A stretch of DNA of 54,397 nucleotides. Source: Firmicutes bacterium UBA5286 (GTDB lineage Bacteria; Bacillota; Proteinivoracia; UBA4975). The notes below the pieces were generated by a model, which worked only from the letters and a program-made list of their open reading frames with translations, was not told the DNA's origin and did not search any database. Location: NCBI GenBank assembly GCA_002408465.1, contig DHSM01000012.1, positions 1-54,397 on the forward strand. The letters are read 5' to 3'. Position 1 is the first letter of the stretch; each line of letters starts with the position of its first letter. Shown here one piece after another: positions 33,442 to 41,410 of this stretch. A program made the position numbers and the translations under genes.

Positions 33442-34556
33442 TTTTGCTTCTCCCCCTCAAACAATTCTAAGAGCTTTACATTCTTATACAATTTCTCCCT
33501 ACCAACCTTTTCCTCAACCAGTAACCCCTTGTCTACCAGTTGTTTTAAATAAGTAGACGCCGTCTGTCTATGAACCATATTCAAATCGCCAATTCTGACA
33601 TATACTTTTTTAAAGATAAGGGCTATTACCTTCCCCAGTTCCAATTTTTGGCCCTTTAACGTGTTTAAGAAATCGTCGCTAGAGTAATGGATTACCATTT
33701 CCTGTATAGCTTCAACTATTTTCAGGGTTTGTTGGGCTGTTATCTTAAAAGATTTTAGCATGTAGTCAATAATCGATTCATATTCGCCAGTGGCGTTACA
33801 TTGCTGAAGTAATGAATAGTACTCATTCTTATTCCTTATAATGAATGAACTGGCGTACAAAACCGGATAAGATAAATATCCCTTTTGACATAGAAATAAG
33901 ATATTCAGGATTCGCCCTGTCCGGCCATTCCCATCATAAAAAGGATGGATACATTCAAACTGGTAGTGGGCCAAAGCAATTTTGATGAGCGGGTGTAGAG
34001 TATATTCATCGTCATTATAAATAAAATCTAGCATGTCTATGAGCAATGTTCTCAGCAATGCTTCCCCATGGGGTGGGGTATATATAATCTCCTCCGTTCC
34101 ATCAGCCCGAATGTTGGCAATGTGAGTAAGATCGCCTTCGAAGTTTGGCAAATTTGCACGGATCCCTTTTCGCTTTTTATTAACTGGGTCGTTAATGGCC
34201 TCAATATCTCCAAGGGATATAATCTTTTTTGTTTGGTATTGGCGGTAGCCAATGAATAACGCTGTTTTGTAGTTGGCAACTTCCTTTGCTTCTGCAGAGA
34301 AGTCACCAAATACCACTCCTTTGTATAGGTCATCATTGGTAGTTACAATATTTTCGATGTCGCTGCTAACCTTTGCTTCCTGAAGCGCCAGTGTGTCAAG
34401 AATAAGGCTTGGCTCCGGCAGGGAATTTACAGCGTAGTTCAGAATTTCGATGGCGACTCTTGTCTCTTCCGCAAGCTTTTGAAGGCTTTTAGAGTCCTCT
34501 ATAATCAGGTGAGTAATGGGGATTAAATCGTTGTGCGGCTTAGTTATATCAAACAC
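33438..34556 (-). CDS. Fic-family AMPylase-type protein with its own inhibitory helix
   Basis: A 372-residue protein starting at GTG 34556 with GAGGTG upstream. The Fic core motif His-Pro-Phe-Tyr-Asp-Gly-Asn-Gly-Arg-Thr-Gly-Arg is intact (residues 204-215), so the catalytic His and the nucleotide loop are present. An N-terminal helix holds Ser64-Ser-Asp-Ile-Glu68-Asn69, the (S/T)xxxE(G/N) inhibitory motif of class II Fic proteins, so its AMP-transfer activity should be self-restrained. A C-terminal winged helix (about 285-370) suggests DNA binding. It is translationally coupled to hsdM. Its target is unknown; a role beside the R-M enzyme is inferred only from the operon. Confidence 0.88.
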   Translation of the reverse strand: MFDITKPHNDLIPITHLIIEDSKSLQKLAEETRVAIEILNYAVNSLPEPSLILDTLALQEAKVSSDIENIVTTNDDLYKGVVFGDFSAEAKEVANYKTALFIGYRQYQTKKIISLGDIEAINDPVNKKRKGIRANLPNFEGDLTHIANIRADGTEEIIYTPPHGEALLRTLLIDMLDFIYNDDEYTLHPLIKIALAHYQFECIHPFYDGNGRTGRILNILFLCQKGYLSYPVLYASSFIIRNKNEYYSLLQQCNATGEYESIIDYMLKSFKITAQQTLKIVEAIQEMVIHYSSDDFLNTLKGQKLELGKVIALIFKKVYVRIGDLNMVHRQTASTYLKQLVDKGLLVEEKVGREKLYKNVKLLELFEGEKQK

Positions 34557-34598
34557 ATTATCACCTCACAGCCCTAGGCGTTATACTTTTAAGGAGAG

Positions 34599-34619
34599 AA
34601 GGGCGGGGGACCCGCCCTT
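34599..34619. repeat. Perfect 9-base-pair GC hairpin between the HNH and fic genes
   Basis: AAGGGCGGG (34599-34607) and CCCGCCCTT (34611-34619) enclose three bases. On the minus strand CTCTCC rather than a T run follows, so it is not a classical terminator; it could slow RNA decay or read-through. Confidence 0.7.
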
Positions 34620-34625
34620 AGGGAG

Positions 34626-34883
34626 CTACCTGCCAAAACTTCTTGTACTCTTGTGGCAGTTCATGCAAAGGATTTGGCAATTAGACAATGAATCGCTGCC
34701 CCCGCTGCAAACGGCAGTTATGTGGTGAGCTTCCCAGCCACCAGTGGCGTAATCTTTTCCACGATTAGTCCAGTTAAGCTGCTTTCCACACTTTAATAAA
34801 TGCCCACAAGTTTTCCTACTGCATTCACATCTTCCGCCGGCGCGACTGAAAGCTGCTTTAATTGTTGTATCCGAAAATGCCAT
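34626..34883 (-). CDS. HNH endonuclease-type small protein
   Basis: An 85-residue protein from the ATG at 34883, with AAAGGA 8 bases upstream. The HNH core is clear: Cys-Glu-Cys early (about residue 19), then Glu-Ala-His-His-Ile-(x)3-Cys-Ser-Gly-Gly-Ser-Asp-Ser-Leu-Ser-Asn-Cys-Gln-Ile-Leu-Cys-(x)2-Cys-His-Lys. Zinc-binding cysteines and the catalytic His-Asn-His set are all present. It is the first gene of the defence island, reading towards fic. Alone it could be a homing-type or anti-phage nickase; the length is minimal for the fold. Confidence 0.85.
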   Translation of the reverse strand: MAFSDTTIKAAFSRAGGRCECSRKTCGHLLKCGKQLNWTNRGKDYATGGWEAHHITAVCSGGSDSLSNCQILCMNCHKSTRSFGR

Positions 34884-34916
34884 TATCATCATCCTTTCTC
34901 CAACGGAAATTGACAA

Positions 34917-35151
34917 AGCATTTTGGGTATGCTAAGAATAAATCAGGTTCTAAGCTCATGTGAACCGTTGGTTTCACACTGGGCGGCATTCAGCTGGCAC
35001 TGGATGCCGCCTTTGTCATTTAAAATTTAGCATATCTTTCCACCTCAGTCAATAAAAAATGTGTCGAAGAAAATATCAATTTTCGACACATAGAATTTTT
35101 ATGTTGATACTTAATGCCGCTTATTAAATCCCCACTTAATGCAGAAAAAAA
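34917..35151. other. Gene-free stretch downstream of glpP with three hairpins; possible remnant of a glp leader
   Basis: It contains a TGTGAA/TTCACA hairpin (34959-34978), a perfect 8-base stem GGCGGCAT/ATGCCGCC (34982-35011) and a strong terminator (35054-35100). In Bacillus the GlpP-controlled terminator lies in the leader downstream of glpP and before the glpF or glpK gene. These hairpins may be that leader or part of it, now cut off from glpK, but no antiterminator pair is evident. Confidence 0.35.
35054..35100. terminator. Strong bidirectional terminator next to glpP
   Basis: ATGTGTCGAA (35059-35068) and TTCGACACAT (35082-35091) pair perfectly over ten bases. Six A on the left give TTTTTT on the minus strand, and TTTTT follows on the plus strand. 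It lies 52 bases after the glpP stop and would isolate glpP from the defence island. Confidence 0.9.
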
Positions 35152-35712
35152 TTATAAATACCAAAGTTCTTCCTTGGTGGTAGAAATACCCACCGCTCCT
35201 GCCTTTAGCGTCGCGATAATATCTTCTTTGGATTCAATGAGTCCGCCGGCAATTACCGGTATCCGGGTCTCGTGACATACCCGTGCCACTACCCGGGGAA
35301 TGATGCCCGGCAGCAGCTCGATTGCATCGGGACGGGTGGATTTAACGGATTTTATCGCCGTCTCCACCGACAAGGAGTCCAGCATAAAAACCCGCTGGAT
35401 GGTGCTGAGATTGAGTTCTTTAGCAAATTTAATTAAATTGACCCGAGTGGTGATGATGCCGTCGGGATGAGCCTTTTCCTTAAGAAAGCGCAGGGCGACC
35501 TGTTCCCGGGAAAATCCCTCCACCAGGTCAAAGTGAATATATACCACCTTGCCGGCCTCATGAATGCGGCGGACAGCATCAGGAATTGAAAAAATATCTC
35601 CTTTGAGAAGAAAAATTATACCGCAGGGAGACTGAATGGCAGCGGTAATCCGGGTCAGATCGCTGACCGAAGCCACTACGGGATTCTGTTGAATGCTGGC
35701 GTGAAAATCCAT
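35152..35712 (-). CDS. glpP: Glycerol-3-phosphate responsive antiterminator
   Basis: A 186-residue protein from the ATG at 35712 with GGGAGTG upstream; the GTG in that site would make it three residues longer. Length and features fit the GlpP family: Ile-Phe-Leu-Leu-Lys-Gly-Asp-Ile near residue 35, His-Phe-Asp-Leu-Val-Glu-Gly-Phe near 62, and Leu-Leu-Pro-Gly-Ile-Ile-Pro-Arg and Pro-Val-Ile-Ala-Gly-Gly-Leu-Ile near the end, a TIM-barrel. With glycerol 3-phosphate bound, GlpP acts on the leader RNA of glp genes to let transcription pass a terminator. Here the expected downstream target, glpK, is 9.2 kb away behind the defence island. Confidence 0.93.
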   Translation of the reverse strand: MDFHASIQQNPVVASVSDLTRITAAIQSPCGIIFLLKGDIFSIPDAVRRIHEAGKVVYIHFDLVEGFSREQVALRFLKEKAHPDGIITTRVNLIKFAKELNLSTIQRVFMLDSLSVETAIKSVKSTRPDAIELLPGIIPRVVARVCHETRIPVIAGGLIESKEDIIATLKAGAVGISTTKEELWYL

Positions 35713-35740
35713 TTGTTTCACTCCCGATTGAGGCTATGGC

Positions 35741-35782
35741 AAAAGGCCGCACAAAACCTGGGGGACAGGTGTGCGGCTTTTT
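35741..35782. terminator. Bidirectional terminator downstream of ligA
   Basis: GCCGCAC (35746-35752) and GTGCGGC (35771-35777) pair; an inner CCTG/CAGG pair extends the structure. AAAA on the left gives T on the minus strand and TTTTT follows on the right. It ends the pcrA-fosB-ligA transcript 137 bases after ligA, before glpP. Confidence 0.85.
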
Positions 35783-35897
35783 CAGCCTCTGTTCTCATTA
35801 TTCGACAGCCGCAGCTCCATTCCTGCCTTCATGGCCGAAGGCGAAAACCGTTCTAACCCAATCCGATTGTAGGGGCAGGGTCTCCCGCGCTACAATT

Positions 35898-35940
35898 GGA
35901 ACCGTCCCCGGCGTAGCGCTACGAAAAGGACCGTCCCCGT
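35898..35940. repeat. Short palindromic repeat element running into the 3' end of ligA
   Basis: Two copies of a GGA-(A)-CCGTCCCC motif (35898-35909 and 35928-35937) flank a perfect 12-base palindrome CGTAGCGCTACG (35912-35923). The ligA stop TAG lies at 35919-35921, inside the palindrome, so the last codons of ligA come from the element. Confidence 0.65.
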
Positions 35941-37913
35941 AGTTGCAGCAATTGGTTTTTGTCCAGGATGGTGATGCCCAGGGCCTGGGCTTTGTCCAGT
36001 TTGGAGCCGGCTTTTTCTCCGGCGACAACGTAGTCGGTATTGGCGCTGACGGCGCTGGTGACTTTGCCCCCCCCCTCTTCGATGAGCTTTTGGGCTTCAG
36101 TCCTGGTCAGCCCTTCCAATGTGCCGGTAAGGACAAAGGTCTTGCCTTCCAGGGGACCGCCGGTCCTGGCCGCCTCCTGGGTGGTGTTTACTGCCGCCGC
36201 CTGCAGGCGGCGGATGAGCTTCTGCATGTCTGGGTCGGCTAGTTCGCTGACGACACTGGCGGCGATTGTGTCCCCGATTTCCGGCACCGTCGTCAGTTGC
36301 TCATGGCTGGCCGCCATCAGGGCATCGATGCTGCCAAAATTCTCCGCCAGCAGACGGGCTGCCTTGGCCCCGACAAAGCGGATGCCCAGGCCAAAGAGCA
36401 GGTGTTCCAAAGGCTGGCTCTTGGATTTGTCTATGGCTGCCACCAGGTTGGCGGCGGACTTTTTGCCCATCCGCTCCAGTTCCTCAATATCTTCAGGTTT
36501 CAGGGAATAGAGGTCGGCTGCATTCTCGATGAGCCCAGCCCGGAAGAAGGCGTCCACTACCGCCGGGCCCAGGCCCTCAATATCCATGGCCCCCCGGCTG
36601 GCATAGTGAATTACCCGTTCCCGGATTTGAGCGGGGCAGCCGGGATTAGGGCAGCGGCGGACGGCTTCCCCCTCGACTCGGACTGAGTTGCTGCCGCAGG
36701 CGGGGCAATGGGTGGGAGGTTGCCAAATTTCTTCGCTGCCATCCCGTTTATCTTTCAAGGATTCCACAATCTCGGGAATGATGTCTCCCGCCTTTTGCAC
36801 CAGTACCTGATCGCCGATGCGGATATCCTTGTCCCGGATATAATCCTCATTGTGCAGGCTGGCCCGACTGACTGTGGTTTCTGCCAGCACAACCGGCTCC
36901 AGCTCGGCAATGGGGGTGATAGCCCCGGTTCTGCCTACATTGAGGGTAATGTCCAGAATCCGGGACTGGCCCTGCTGGGCAGGAAACTTCCAGGCAATGG
37001 CCCAACGGGGACTCTTGGCTGTGTAACCCGCCTTTTCCTGGAGTGCAAGGCTGTCCAACTTGATCACCATGCCGTCGGTGGCATAGGGCAATTCCTGACG
37101 CTTGAACCGCCAGTCTTCTATGTACTGGATAATAGCTTCAATATCTTCAAAACGCCGGCGCAGAGGATTGACTTTAAAGCCCAGGCTCTCCAGCCAATCC
37201 ATAGCCTGCCAGTGACTGCGGCCATGCTCCCGGGCCTCTTCCAAGGTATAGACAAACAGGTCCAGGCGCCGGGAAGCGGCAATTTTGGGGTCCAGCTGAC
37301 GCAGGGAACCAGCGGCGGCGTTGCGGGGGTTGGCGAACAGGGCCTGGCCCTGTTCCTCCCGGGTTTGGTTGAGAGCCTCAAAGGCCTGCCGGGGCATAAA
37401 GGCCTCGCCCCGAACCCTGATGCTGACAGGCTGGGGAAGGCGCAGGGGCATGGCTTTGATGGTGCGCAAATTGGCGGTGATATCTTCCCCCACCCGGCCG
37501 TCTCCCCGGGTGGCTCCTCGCACAAAGACTCCGTCTTCATATTCCACAGCAACTGCCAGACCGTCAATCTTCAGTTCCACTACATAGGCCGGGTCGGTGT
37601 CCAGCAGGCGGCGCAGGCGCTGGTCGAAGGCGCGAAGTTCCCCGGGGGAAAAGGCGTTGTCCAGGCTGAGCATGGGGCTGGAGTGAACAACTGTGGCGAA
37701 GCCCTCCAGCACCGCTCCCCCCACCCGCTGGGAGGGAGAATCCTCAGTCACCAGGTCGGGGTGGTCAGCTTCCAGCTTCAGCAGCTCCTGCATGAGGGTA
37801 TCGTACTGGGCGTCGCTGATTTCCGGGTTGTCCTTGACATGGTACAGCCAACTATGCCTCTCAATTTCTTTGCGCAGTTGAAACAGGCGCTCTTGGGCAG
37901 TAGTCTTATTCAT
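35919..37913 (-). CDS. ligA: NAD+-dependent DNA ligase
   Basis: A 664-residue protein from the ATG at 37913 with GGAGGG upstream. Domains in order: Ia and adenylation domain with Lys115-Ile-Asp-Gly (adenylated lysine); OB fold; zinc finger Cys-Pro-Ala-Cys and Cys-Pro-Asn-Pro-Gly-Cys; helix-hairpin-helix repeats; and a C-terminal BRCT domain with Gly-Lys-Thr-Phe-Val-Leu-Thr-Gly-Thr. It seals nicks in DNA replication and repair. The final eight residues are encoded by the palindromic repeat described at 35898-35940, a slightly altered C terminus. It overlaps the fosB-like gene by 8 bases. Confidence 0.95.
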   Translation of the reverse strand: MNKTTAQERLFQLRKEIERHSWLYHVKDNPEISDAQYDTLMQELLKLEADHPDLVTEDSPSQRVGGAVLEGFATVVHSSPMLSLDNAFSPGELRAFDQRLRRLLDTDPAYVVELKIDGLAVAVEYEDGVFVRGATRGDGRVGEDITANLRTIKAMPLRLPQPVSIRVRGEAFMPRQAFEALNQTREEQGQALFANPRNAAAGSLRQLDPKIAASRRLDLFVYTLEEAREHGRSHWQAMDWLESLGFKVNPLRRRFEDIEAIIQYIEDWRFKRQELPYATDGMVIKLDSLALQEKAGYTAKSPRWAIAWKFPAQQGQSRILDITLNVGRTGAITPIAELEPVVLAETTVSRASLHNEDYIRDKDIRIGDQVLVQKAGDIIPEIVESLKDKRDGSEEIWQPPTHCPACGSNSVRVEGEAVRRCPNPGCPAQIRERVIHYASRGAMDIEGLGPAVVDAFFRAGLIENAADLYSLKPEDIEELERMGKKSAANLVAAIDKSKSQPLEHLLFGLGIRFVGAKAARLLAENFGSIDALMAASHEQLTTVPEIGDTIAASVVSELADPDMQKLIRRLQAAAVNTTQEAARTGGPLEGKTFVLTGTLEGLTRTEAQKLIEEGGGKVTSAVSANTDYVVAGEKAGSKLDKAQALGITILDKNQLLQLRGRSFS

Positions 37914-38337
37914 CCTCTTTCCCTCCATCGAAAAAATCCATATCCGTCCTAGTCCTTCGATAGTATTCTACCCTGTCTGTCCTGGTTTTTGTATGCAGTT
38001 CCAACAAGTGACCACCGGGATCCCGGAAATACAGGGACTGGCCCTCCCGGGGGTTGCGACTTCTGTCCGGACGCAATTCAATTCCCCTTTCCTGCAAGCG
38101 CCGACGGTAGGTATCGAGGTCGCCCTCCGCCACAGAAAAGGCTATGTGAGTGTAAGTTTCAGCAGCTTTGGTCTCGGGCTCTAAATTCAGGGCCAGCCAA
38201 ATCCCAGCCAAATCCATATACACTGCCTTTTCTCCCTTGACCAACAGCCTTGCCCCCAGGATCTGGGTGTAAAACTCCGTGGCCCTGTCGATATCCGCCA
38301 CAGCAAAAGTAATATGATTCAGACCCTTGATCGTCAT
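37906..38337 (-). CDS. fosB: FosB-like metallothiol transferase (VOC fold)
   Basis: A 143-residue vicinal-oxygen-chelate protein from the ATG at 38337, with GGAGGGG upstream. The metal ligands of the FosB family are present: His in Asn-His-Ile near residue 8, His in Tyr-Thr-His-Ile-Ala-Phe near 66, and Glu in Leu-Leu-Glu-Leu-His near 114. Leu-Val-Lys-Gly-(x)-Lys-(x)-(x)-Tyr and Phe-Arg-Asp-Pro-Gly-Gly-His resemble FosB closely, an enzyme that adds a thiol such as bacillithiol to fosfomycin. Whether it acts on fosfomycin here is not shown; related VOC proteins handle other electrophiles. It sits inside the pcrA-ligA operon, an odd place. Confidence 0.75.
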   Translation of the reverse strand: MTIKGLNHITFAVADIDRATEFYTQILGARLLVKGEKAVYMDLAGIWLALNLEPETKAAETYTHIAFSVAEGDLDTYRRRLQERGIELRPDRSRNPREGQSLYFRDPGGHLLELHTKTRTDRVEYYRRTRTDMDFFDGGKEDE

Positions 38338-38338
38338 A

Positions 38339-40471
38339 CTACCCCTCCACAACAGTCAGAGGGGCGAAGTCGGCCATCAGGCGGCGGCGGTCGCCCCCTG
38401 AGAATTCCACAAGAATTACTGGCTGATCACCCAGGACAGAGGTTTCGATTACCCTGCCCTGGCCCCACTTGCTGTGTTCCACCACCATGCCCACGACATA
38501 TTTGACCTTGGCGGCGGCGGATTTTGGCGGTTGGCTAATAGGCGCCCACATTTTGATTTGACTGGGACTGCCATTTAAGTAGTCCAGGTATTTCTCCGAT
38601 ATCTCTCGCAGAAAGCGGGAAGGCCTGCAGGCTTCCAGGCGTCCGAAGATATGGCGGGTCCGGGCCCAGACCAGGCTGAGTTCTTCCCTGGCTCGGGTCA
38701 TGCCCACATAGCAAAGGCGCCGCTCCTCATTGAGTTCTTCTTCCGAATCCAAGGAACGGGAGTGGGGAAACAGCCCCTCCTCCATGCCCACCATAAAGAC
38801 TGCGGGAAATTCCAATCCCTTGGCGCTGTGCAGGGTTATCAGGGTTGCTCCTTCCGCCCCTGCCGCCATACTGTCCACATCAGCCACCAAGGAAACCTCT
38901 TCCAGAAAGAGGCCCAAATCGCCCCCAACCCGGCGGTCGAATTCTTCCGTTACCGTCAGCAGTTCCTGGAGGTTTTCCAATCTGCTTTGGGCCTCTATGC
39001 TTTCCTCGGCATTGAGAGCAGCCACATAGCCGGTCTTATGCATAATCTCTTGGAGAGTAATAGTGACGGCAGATTCACTGGCGATTCCGTCCAGGTCGGC
39101 CAGCATGTGCGCGAACTCACCCAGACAGGTTCCGGTCCTGCCGCCAATATCCTTGGCGGCAGCGGCCAGGCTGGCCACGGGCGCCATGCCTCGATCCTCG
39201 GCATAGGCCAGCAGCCGGCTGACAGTGCGTTCGCCAATGCCCCGCCGGGGTTCATTGATGATTCTGGCCAGGCTGACCCCGTCCAAGGGGTTGGCCAGGA
39301 TTTTCAGATAGGCCAGCATGTCTTTGATTTCCTTGCGCCCGTAGAAAGGGAGCCCGCCAATGAGCTGGTAGGGCAATCCTGCTTTTATAAATGCATCTTC
39401 CAGAGCCCGGGACTGGGCCCGAGTGCGAAAGAGGATGGCGTAGTCCCCAAGGGGCCTAGCACCGCCAGTGATCTCCCTGACGATAAAATTAGCCTCATCC
39501 CTTTCATCCCCGGCATTATAAACCTGGATCTTTTCCCCCTGGCCGGCGGCAGTCCACAGTTCCTTGACTTTGCGCCGGCTGTTGTTGGCAATGACGGAAT
39601 TGGCGGCCCCCAGAATATTGCCGGTGGAGCGGTAGTTTTGCTCCAGTTTGATTACTTTCGCTTCGGGATAGTCCTTTTCAAAATCCAGGATATTGCCTAC
39701 ATCGGCCCCACGAAAGAGGTAGATTGACTGGTCGTCATCTCCCACCACGCAGATATTGCGGTGGGCCCGGGCCAGCAGGTTGACCCAGCGGTATTGGGCA
39801 TGGTTTGTATCCTGATACTCGTCTACATGAATATATTTAAAGCGGTTTTGGTAATAGCTGAGGACCTGGGGCTGGGTTTCCAGCAGTTCCACAGCTTTAG
39901 CCAGCAAGTCGTCAAAGTCCAGGGCGTTATTGGTCCGGAGCTTGGCGGCGTACAGCTTGTAAACTTCGGCCACCCGGCGGGAATAGAGCTCCTTGGCCTC
40001 ACTGCCAAACTCTTCCGGGCCCTGAAGCATGTTTTTGGCTTTGCTGATAGCTGAAAGCACCGCCCGAGGGTGGTATTTTTTATCGTCCAGGTCCAGCTCT
40101 TTGAGACAAGCCCTGATAACCAACAGCTGATCCTGATCATCATAGATGCTGAAACCGGGCAGGCAATTCACCAGCTGGCCGTTGCGGCGCAGCATGCGCA
40201 CACAAGCGGAATGAAAGGTGGAAATCCACATGCCAGCGGTGCTGCCTACCAAAGATTCCACTCGTTCCCGCATTTCCCGGGCCGCTTTATTGGTGAAGGT
40301 AATTGCCAATATTTCTGTGGGGGCAGCTACCGTCTCCAGCAGGTGGGCGATGCGGTATGTAAGGACCCTGGTTTTGCCGCTGCCAGCCCCGGCTATTATC
40401 AGCAGCGGCCCGTTGGTGTGCTGGACCGCTTCCAGTTGCTGCGGATTAAGTTCTGTTTCATAATTTGTCAT
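38339..40471 (-). CDS. pcrA: ATP-dependent DNA helicase PcrA/UvrD
   Basis: A 710-residue superfamily 1 helicase. Walker A is Gly-Ala-Gly-Ser-Gly-Lys-Thr (28-34); Asp-Glu-Tyr-Gln-Asp is motif II; Gln-Asn-Tyr-Arg-Ser is motif IV; and Val-Gly-Met-Thr-Arg-Ala-Arg-Glu is motif VI. The C-terminal region ends in the Tudor-like domain that PcrA uses to meet RNA polymerase (Gly-(x)3-Glu-His-Ser-Lys-Trp-Gly-Gln-Gly). It works in repair, rolling-circle replication and transcription-coupled repair. With ligA downstream it matches the conserved pcrA-ligA pairing in Bacillota. GGGGGAG precedes the ATG. Confidence 0.95.
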   Translation of the reverse strand: MTNYETELNPQQLEAVQHTNGPLLIIAGAGSGKTRVLTYRIAHLLETVAAPTEILAITFTNKAAREMRERVESLVGSTAGMWISTFHSACVRMLRRNGQLVNCLPGFSIYDDQDQLLVIRACLKELDLDDKKYHPRAVLSAISKAKNMLQGPEEFGSEAKELYSRRVAEVYKLYAAKLRTNNALDFDDLLAKAVELLETQPQVLSYYQNRFKYIHVDEYQDTNHAQYRWVNLLARAHRNICVVGDDDQSIYLFRGADVGNILDFEKDYPEAKVIKLEQNYRSTGNILGAANSVIANNSRRKVKELWTAAGQGEKIQVYNAGDERDEANFIVREITGGARPLGDYAILFRTRAQSRALEDAFIKAGLPYQLIGGLPFYGRKEIKDMLAYLKILANPLDGVSLARIINEPRRGIGERTVSRLLAYAEDRGMAPVASLAAAAKDIGGRTGTCLGEFAHMLADLDGIASESAVTITLQEIMHKTGYVAALNAEESIEAQSRLENLQELLTVTEEFDRRVGGDLGLFLEEVSLVADVDSMAAGAEGATLITLHSAKGLEFPAVFMVGMEEGLFPHSRSLDSEEELNEERRLCYVGMTRAREELSLVWARTRHIFGRLEACRPSRFLREISEKYLDYLNGSPSQIKMWAPISQPPKSAAAKVKYVVGMVVEHSKWGQGRVIETSVLGDQPVILVEFSGGDRRRLMADFAPLTVVEG

Positions 40472-40591
40472 GTATTTCTCCCCCTCACAATAATAATAAG
40501 GGATATAGGAGCAAGGCGCAAGATTTGGAGAGTCATCCGGCCCATGTTAAAATAATAAAAATGGCAAGCAATAGGGAGAGGAGGAGTTGCT

Positions 40592-41410
40592 TTGTTCCAT
40601 GCATTAATCCCGCTGGCCTTGCTGGCATTTATTTACGCCCGCTGGCTGGAGCCCCGCTGGCTGCGGGTAAGCAAGGTGGATGTCCCCATTCCCGGCCTGA
40701 ATCCCGGTCTCGACGGCTTCACCATTCTCCACCTCAGCGATCTGCACCAGGCCCGGTTTGGCCCCGAACAAAGGCGCCTGTTGGCGGCTATTGACCAATA
40801 CGACTATAATCTGGTGGCGCTGACGGGTGATCTCCTTTCCTGTCCTGTCCCCTATGATTTCGCTCCCATTGCCGAATTGCTGGCAGGCCTCAAATCACCG
40901 GTGTATTTCGTCTATGGCAATCACGATTATCCCCGCGCCCGGTTCCTGACGGCTGATCTCACAGCCCTGGGGGTCAATATCCTGAACAACTCCTGGCAAC
41001 AGCAGGCTGTAGGGGAGACAGATTTGCAGATTGCCGGCGTTGACGATCCTAATTGGACAAAGCATTATCCGCAGAGCTCATTTAACACTGACCTAAAGAA
41101 AGCCCTGGCTGGCACAGATCCCGCCAAATTCACCTTGCTGCTGTCCCATTCCCCGGGAATTCTCCCAGCGGCAGCAGCAGAAGGCATCCCTCTCATCCTT
41201 TGCGGCCACACCCACGGCGGACAAATAAAAATCCCCCTCCTGGGGGCGCCGACAACAGCCAGCGGCAAATTATTTGACCCCTTGGTTCAGGGCCTTTACA
41301 AAGAAGACAACACCCTCCTCTACATCAATCGGGGTTTGGGCATATCCGGGCTGCCCCTGCGCTTTTTATCCCCTCCGGAAGCAGCCTTTATCCGCCTGGT
41401 GCGCGCTTAG
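40592..41410 (+). CDS. Metallophosphoesterase (YkuE-like)
   Basis: A 272-residue protein starting at TTG with GAGGAGG upstream. An N-terminal membrane helix (1-18, Leu-Ile-Pro-Leu-Ala-Leu-Leu-Ala-Phe-Ile) is followed by the calcineurin-like phosphoesterase fold with all metal motifs: Asp-Leu-His (about 50), Gly-Asp (about 75), Gly-Asn-His-Asp (about 109-112), His (about 186) and Gly-His-Thr-His-Gly-Gly (about 204-209). Such enzymes, related to YkuE, hydrolyse phosphate or pyrophosphate esters, sometimes lipid-linked. The gene lies divergent from pcrA, and its stop shares three bases with that of the convergent membrane gene. Confidence 0.88.
   Translation: MFHALIPLALLAFIYARWLEPRWLRVSKVDVPIPGLNPGLDGFTILHLSDLHQARFGPEQRRLLAAIDQYDYNLVALTGDLLSCPVPYDFAPIAELLAGLKSPVYFVYGNHDYPRARFLTADLTALGVNILNNSWQQQAVGETDLQIAGVDDPNWTKHYPQSSFNTDLKKALAGTDPAKFTLLLSHSPGILPAAAAEGIPLILCGHTHGGQIKIPLLGAPTTASGKLFDPLVQGLYKEDNTLLYINRGLGISGLPLRFLSPPEAAFIRLVRA

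Larger units (their letters stand above)
25966..34883 (-). other. Composite defence island (HNH-Fic-HsdM-HsdS-membrane protein-HsdR-Mrr)
   Basis: Seven co-directional genes, mostly overlapping or separated by less than 40 bases, with visibly more A/T-rich codon use than the flanking ligA, glpK and gat genes. The island separates glpP from glpK. I see no integrase, tRNA or flanking direct repeat, so the insertion route is unknown. Confidence 0.75.

Noticed and set aside
36708..37952. Long plus-strand frame (414 codons) over ligA
   Set aside because: It is the antisense shadow of ligA; no ribosome site and a composition typical of a mirror frame.
38651..39727. Plus-strand frame (358 codons) over pcrA
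   Set aside because: Shadow of the pcrA coding sequence.
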